Shown here: positions 22,736-25,402 of the stretch, one piece after another
How the letters are laid out: each line of letters begins with the position of its first letter
Numbering within the stretch: the stretch's first letter is position 1
Assembly (NCBI GenBank): GCA_964370315.1
Contig: CAYJIS010000025.1
Location: 1-25,402 of the forward strand
Reading direction: 5' to 3'
Source: CAYJFX01 sp964370315
Lineage (GTDB): Bacteria; Spirochaetota; Spirochaetia; Treponematales; Treponemataceae
Length of the DNA: 25,402 nt
Translations under genes and position numbers: made by a program
The notes under the pieces: model-generated
Seen by the model: the letters and a program-made list of their open reading frames with translations, nothing else
Told to the model about the DNA's origin: nothing
Databases searched by the model: none

Positions 22736-22846
22736 ATGATAGAAAACGTAATTGTTTTTTTATCAATTGTAAAACGTTCGCGTTGCGTGCATTTTTACAA
22801 GTATTCAACTTTCATCACACAGCCCCTAGAGGGGGAGTTTAATTAG
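22736..22846 (+). CDS. Possible 36-residue small ORF between oadG and oadA
   Basis: An ATG at 22736 is preceded by a good AGGAGG site overlapping the end region of oadG, and the frame stays open to a TAG ten bases before the oadA start. The peptide begins with a short hydrophobic stretch (MIENVIVFLSIV) and then becomes basic and polar. It could be a translated leader coupling oadG and oadA, or a chance frame created by a duplicated AATTAGGAG ribosome-binding segment (it recurs at 22841). I recognise no homologue. Low confidence. Confidence 0.25.
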   Translation: MIENVIVFLSIVKRSRCVHFYKYSTFITQPLEGEFN

Positions 22847-22855
22847 GAGATTATA

Positions 22856-24892
22856 ATGGCTAAAGTACACTTAACCGATTTGGTGCTTCGAGATGCGCAC
22901 CAATCACTACATGCAACTCGTATGACAACGGCAGATATGTTGCCAATTTGTGAAAAACTCGACAATATTGGATACTGGGCTCTTGAAGCTTGGGGTGGAG
23001 CAACATTCGATTCTTGTATTCGATTCTTAAATGAAGATCCTTGGCAAAGACTACGTGATTTAAAAAAGGCTCTTCCTAAAACAAAAATTATGATGCTTTT
23101 GCGTGGACAAAACCTTTTGGGTTATCGCCACTATGCTGATGACGTCGTAGATAAGTTTGTTGAAGCGGCAGCTAAGAATGGTGTTGATGTATTCCGTATT
23201 TTTGATGCATGTAATGATCCTCGTAATCTTGACAGAGCAGCTAAAGCTGCAAAGAAAACAGGTAAACATGTTCAAATGACTATATCCTATGCAACAACTC
23301 CTTTTCATACTAAAGAAGTGTATGCAGACTTAGCAAAACAATATGCAGACTTTGGTGCAGATTCAATTTGTATTAAAGATATGTCAGGTCTTCTAAAACC
23401 TTATGAGGCTTATGACTTAGTAAAAGCAATTAAAAAAGTTGTTAGTATACCAATCGAAATTCACTCACATGCTACAACTGGTCTTTCAGTTGCTACATTG
23501 ACTAAAGCTGCAGAAGCTGGTGCAGAAATTCTTGATACTACAATTTCATCAATGGCTATGGGTACATCGCACAGTCCTACAGAAACAATTGTAGAAATCT
23601 TAAAAGATTCAGATATGGATACAGGTTTAGAAATTGATCCACTATTAGAAATCGCTGCATATTTCCGTGATGTACGTAAAAAATATGCTAAATTTGAATC
23701 AAGCTTTTTAGGTGCAGATACTCGTATTTTAGCTTCTCAAGTTCCTGGTGGTATGCTATCAAACCTTGAAAATCAGCTTAAAGAACAAGGTGCATCAGAT
23801 AAGATTGATGAAGTACTAAAAGAAATCCAAACTGTACAAAAAGACTGTGGTTATATTCCACTTGTTACACCTACAAGTCAAATTGTAGGAACCCAAGCAG
23901 TATTTAATGTGCTCTTTGGAAGATATACAAAACTTACTGGAGAAACATGTGACTTGGTAACAGGTCGATATGGTGCAACTCCAGGTGAAATTAATAAAGA
24001 ACTCCAAGAAAAAGCGCTAAAACAAATGGGGTATGATGAAGTAATTACTTGTCGCCCTGCTGACTTAATTGCAAACGAATGGGATAAAATGGTTGTAGAA
24101 GCTAAAGAAAATGGTGCAGACGGAAGCGTAGAAGACATACTTACTTATGCAATGTTTCCAAAAGTTGCTCCAAAATTCTTTGCAGAGCGTGCAAATGGTC
24201 CAGTTAAATCAGAAAGCTTTGCTGTTCCAGCTTCAAAATCCTCTGCTCCAAGTGCAGGCGGTTCATGTGTAGTAACAGTTAATGGAACTAATTACAATGT
24301 AACAACTGGTCCTTCAGGTGATACTATGGATGTAAATGTAAATGGTACATCTTACAATGTATCATTTGGTGGTTCAGCAGCTCCTGCAGCTACAACTACT
24401 GTTTCAACTGGTGCAGCAATTAATTCACCTGTAGCTGGTACTTTGGTTAAACATATTGCTCCTTCAGGTTCAAATGTAAAATCTGGAGATACTGTTATTA
24501 TTGTTGAATCAATGAAAATGGAACTTGAAGTTAAAGCACCTTGTGACGGACCTATTACGTACGTTGTACAACCAGGAACAGCTGTTACAGCTGGTATGCT
24601 TTTAGCAAATATTGGTGGTGGTGCTCCAGTTTCTGCCCCAGCCCCACAAGCTGCTCCAGCTGCTGCTCCTGTAAGTGCAGGAGGTAGCGCAGTACAAGCG
24701 CCTGTTGCTGGAACCTTCTTAAAGGGAGTTGTTGCAGAAGGTGCATCAGTACAATCAGGAGAAACAATTATTCTTGTTGAATCAATGAAAATGGAACTCG
24801 AAGTTAAAGCAGCTTCTGCTGGTACTGTTCATTTCTTGGTACAACCAGGATCTGCAATTACTGCAGGTCAAAATTTAGCTGAAATTCGCTAG
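22856..24892 (+). CDS. oadA: Oxaloacetate decarboxylase alpha subunit with two biotinyl domains
   Basis: The 678-residue cytoplasmic subunit transfers the carboxyl group of oxaloacetate to biotin. The carboxyltransferase barrel (about 1-290) shows RDAHQSLHATRM (12-23) with D13, MLLRGQNLLGYRHYADDVV (80-98), the carbamylated-Lys motif ICIKDMSG (K174) and the metal ligands H203 and H205 (EIHSHATTG). The conserved PYC/OADA domain follows (about 300-450). A linker holds two copies of VNGTxYNV (475-482 and 495-502). Then come two complete biotinyl domains, each with ESMKMELE; the biotinylated lysines are K554 and K645. A single biotin domain is usual. The start has an AGGAGA site. A methylmalonyl-CoA or glutaconyl-CoA decarboxylase is unlikely because this barrel is of the oxaloacetate/pyruvate type. 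Decarboxylation by OadB then drives Na+ export. Confidence 0.95.
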   Translation: MAKVHLTDLVLRDAHQSLHATRMTTADMLPICEKLDNIGYWALEAWGGATFDSCIRFLNEDPWQRLRDLKKALPKTKIMMLLRGQNLLGYRHYADDVVDKFVEAAAKNGVDVFRIFDACNDPRNLDRAAKAAKKTGKHVQMTISYATTPFHTKEVYADLAKQYADFGADSICIKDMSGLLKPYEAYDLVKAIKKVVSIPIEIHSHATTGLSVATLTKAAEAGAEILDTTISSMAMGTSHSPTETIVEILKDSDMDTGLEIDPLLEIAAYFRDVRKKYAKFESSFLGADTRILASQVPGGMLSNLENQLKEQGASDKIDEVLKEIQTVQKDCGYIPLVTPTSQIVGTQAVFNVLFGRYTKLTGETCDLVTGRYGATPGEINKELQEKALKQMGYDEVITCRPADLIANEWDKMVVEAKENGADGSVEDILTYAMFPKVAPKFFAERANGPVKSESFAVPASKSSAPSAGGSCVVTVNGTNYNVTTGPSGDTMDVNVNGTSYNVSFGGSAAPAATTTVSTGAAINSPVAGTLVKHIAPSGSNVKSGDTVIIVESMKMELEVKAPCDGPITYVVQPGTAVTAGMLLANIGGGAPVSAPAPQAAPAAAPVSAGGSAVQAPVAGTFLKGVVAEGASVQSGETIILVESMKMELEVKAASAGTVHFLVQPGSAITAGQNLAEIR

Positions 24893-24904
24893 AGATATTG
24901 TAAA

Positions 24905-24952
24905 AAGGAGGGCTGTAAAGCCTTCCTTATACCTGTAGTCCTTGGGACTACA
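24905..24952 (+). other. Two hairpins between oadA and oadB
   Basis: AAGGAGGGCT (24905-24914) pairs with AGCCTTCCTT (24919-24928, one G-U) around GTAA, hiding an AAGGAGG sequence that has no start codon at a useful distance. TGTAGTCC (24934-24941) pairs with GGACTACA (24945-24952) around TTG. Neither has a T tract, so they probably tune the alpha/beta ratio through mRNA processing or stability. Confidence 0.5.
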
Positions 24953-24966
24953 ATTTGGAGTTATAC

Positions 24967-25402
24967 ATGCTTGGTCAAAATGATTATAAAAAGAAAGTGT
25001 TAAACATAACGCTTGTACTTTTAGCAGTAGCAATGGTTTTTGCAATTACAACAACTGTTTTTGCAGCTGAGACGGACGATGAAGTCGCTTCCTTCCGCAC
25101 CATGAGTACTGCAATTATAAAAGGTTCAGAAGATGTGCCTGATATTTCAGTTCAGCAGTTTTTGAGAAACACGGTTCAAAATACTGGTATTAATGCCATT
25201 GTAGCGGGAGAAGAAAAAGTTGAGTCTCTTAATTCTGGTGAAGAAGCTGTAACAGTAGAAGGTTGGAAAAGACTCATAATGATGATCCTTGGATTTGTTA
25301 TTATATATTTGGGAGCTGCAAAAGGCTTTGAGCCACTATTGCTTATCCCTATTGGGTTTGGTACCGTTTTTGTAAATATCCCAGGTGGTGGGATGTACAA
25401 CG
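24967..25402 (+). CDS. oadB: Oxaloacetate decarboxylase sodium pump, beta subunit, 3'-truncated by the window
   Basis: The frame opens at ATG 24967 behind TTGGAG (24955-24960) and is still open at the right edge after 145 residues. The diagnostic OadB segment GFEPLLLIPIGFG begins at residue 120, followed by FVNIPGGGMYN. In OadB this membrane subunit decarboxylates carboxybiotin and exports Na+. In characterised OadB proteins the FEPLLL motif lies near residue 40, so there is an N-terminal extension of about 75 residues: a KKK-flanked hydrophobic helix ending in TTTVFAAE, which looks like a signal peptide or extra membrane segment, and a polar loop before the first standard helix (about residues 101-117). 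The family call is firm; the role of the extension is unknown. Confidence 0.92.
   Translation, partial: MLGQNDYKKKVLNITLVLLAVAMVFAITTTVFAAETDDEVASFRTMSTAIIKGSEDVPDISVQQFLRNTVQNTGINAIVAGEEKVESLNSGEEAVTVEGWKRLIMMILGFVIIYLGAAKGFEPLLLIPIGFGTVFVNIPGGGMYN

Overview
This is a low-G+C (about one third by eye), densely coded bacterial window with strong Shine-Dalgarno sites and recognisable sigma-70-type promoters spaced at 17 bp. An anaerobe or fermenter is suggested by a biotin-dependent oxaloacetate decarboxylase sodium pump (oadG-oadA-oadB) and by a class-M sirtuin/macrodomain pair. A clostridial Firmicute or a spirochaete would both fit, and I cannot decide from the sequence. No rRNA, tRNA, CRISPR array, transposase or phage gene is visible, so it looks chromosomal.

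Layout. Bases 3-710: 5'-truncated GntR/UTRA regulator ending at a strong terminator. 793-1338 (minus): small membrane-anchored protein of unknown function, apparently leaderless. 1763-5072: valS followed by an HD-domain protein that looks like a stand-alone (p)ppGpp hydrolase, closed by an 18-bp symmetric terminator shared with a convergent secreted hypothetical gene (5164-5613, minus). 5913-7397: ilvC (long, class II ketol-acid reductoisomerase) as a single-gene unit. 7641-9264: a two-gene macrodomain + SirTM-type sirtuin module.

9480-22309 is the centrepiece: thirteen co-directional genes between one clear promoter (9376-9404) and one strong terminator (22328-22362). They encode a TPP-dependent E1 alpha/beta pair, a complete ABC importer (lipoprotein, two permeases, ATPase), a DhaK-type kinase subunit, an L-fucose/arabinose-isomerase-like enzyme, a LacD/YihT-like class I aldolase, a GntR regulator, a D-tagatose/psicose 3-epimerase-family enzyme, a DhaL-type kinase subunit and a nucleoside-hydrolase-family protein. 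Read together they suggest: import of a sugar conjugate, release of the sugar by the hydrolase, aldose-ketose isomerisation, C3 epimerisation, C1 phosphorylation by DhaK+DhaL and aldol cleavage to DHAP plus an aldehyde. The E1 pair would act on a small product. I do not recognise this combination as a described pathway, and the substrate is unknown.

22486-25402: oadG, oadA (with two tandem biotinyl domains) and the start of oadB, which runs off the window and has an unusual N-terminal extension. Intergenic regions are rich in inverted repeats, notably a run of hairpins between the binding-protein and permease genes (12828-13068).
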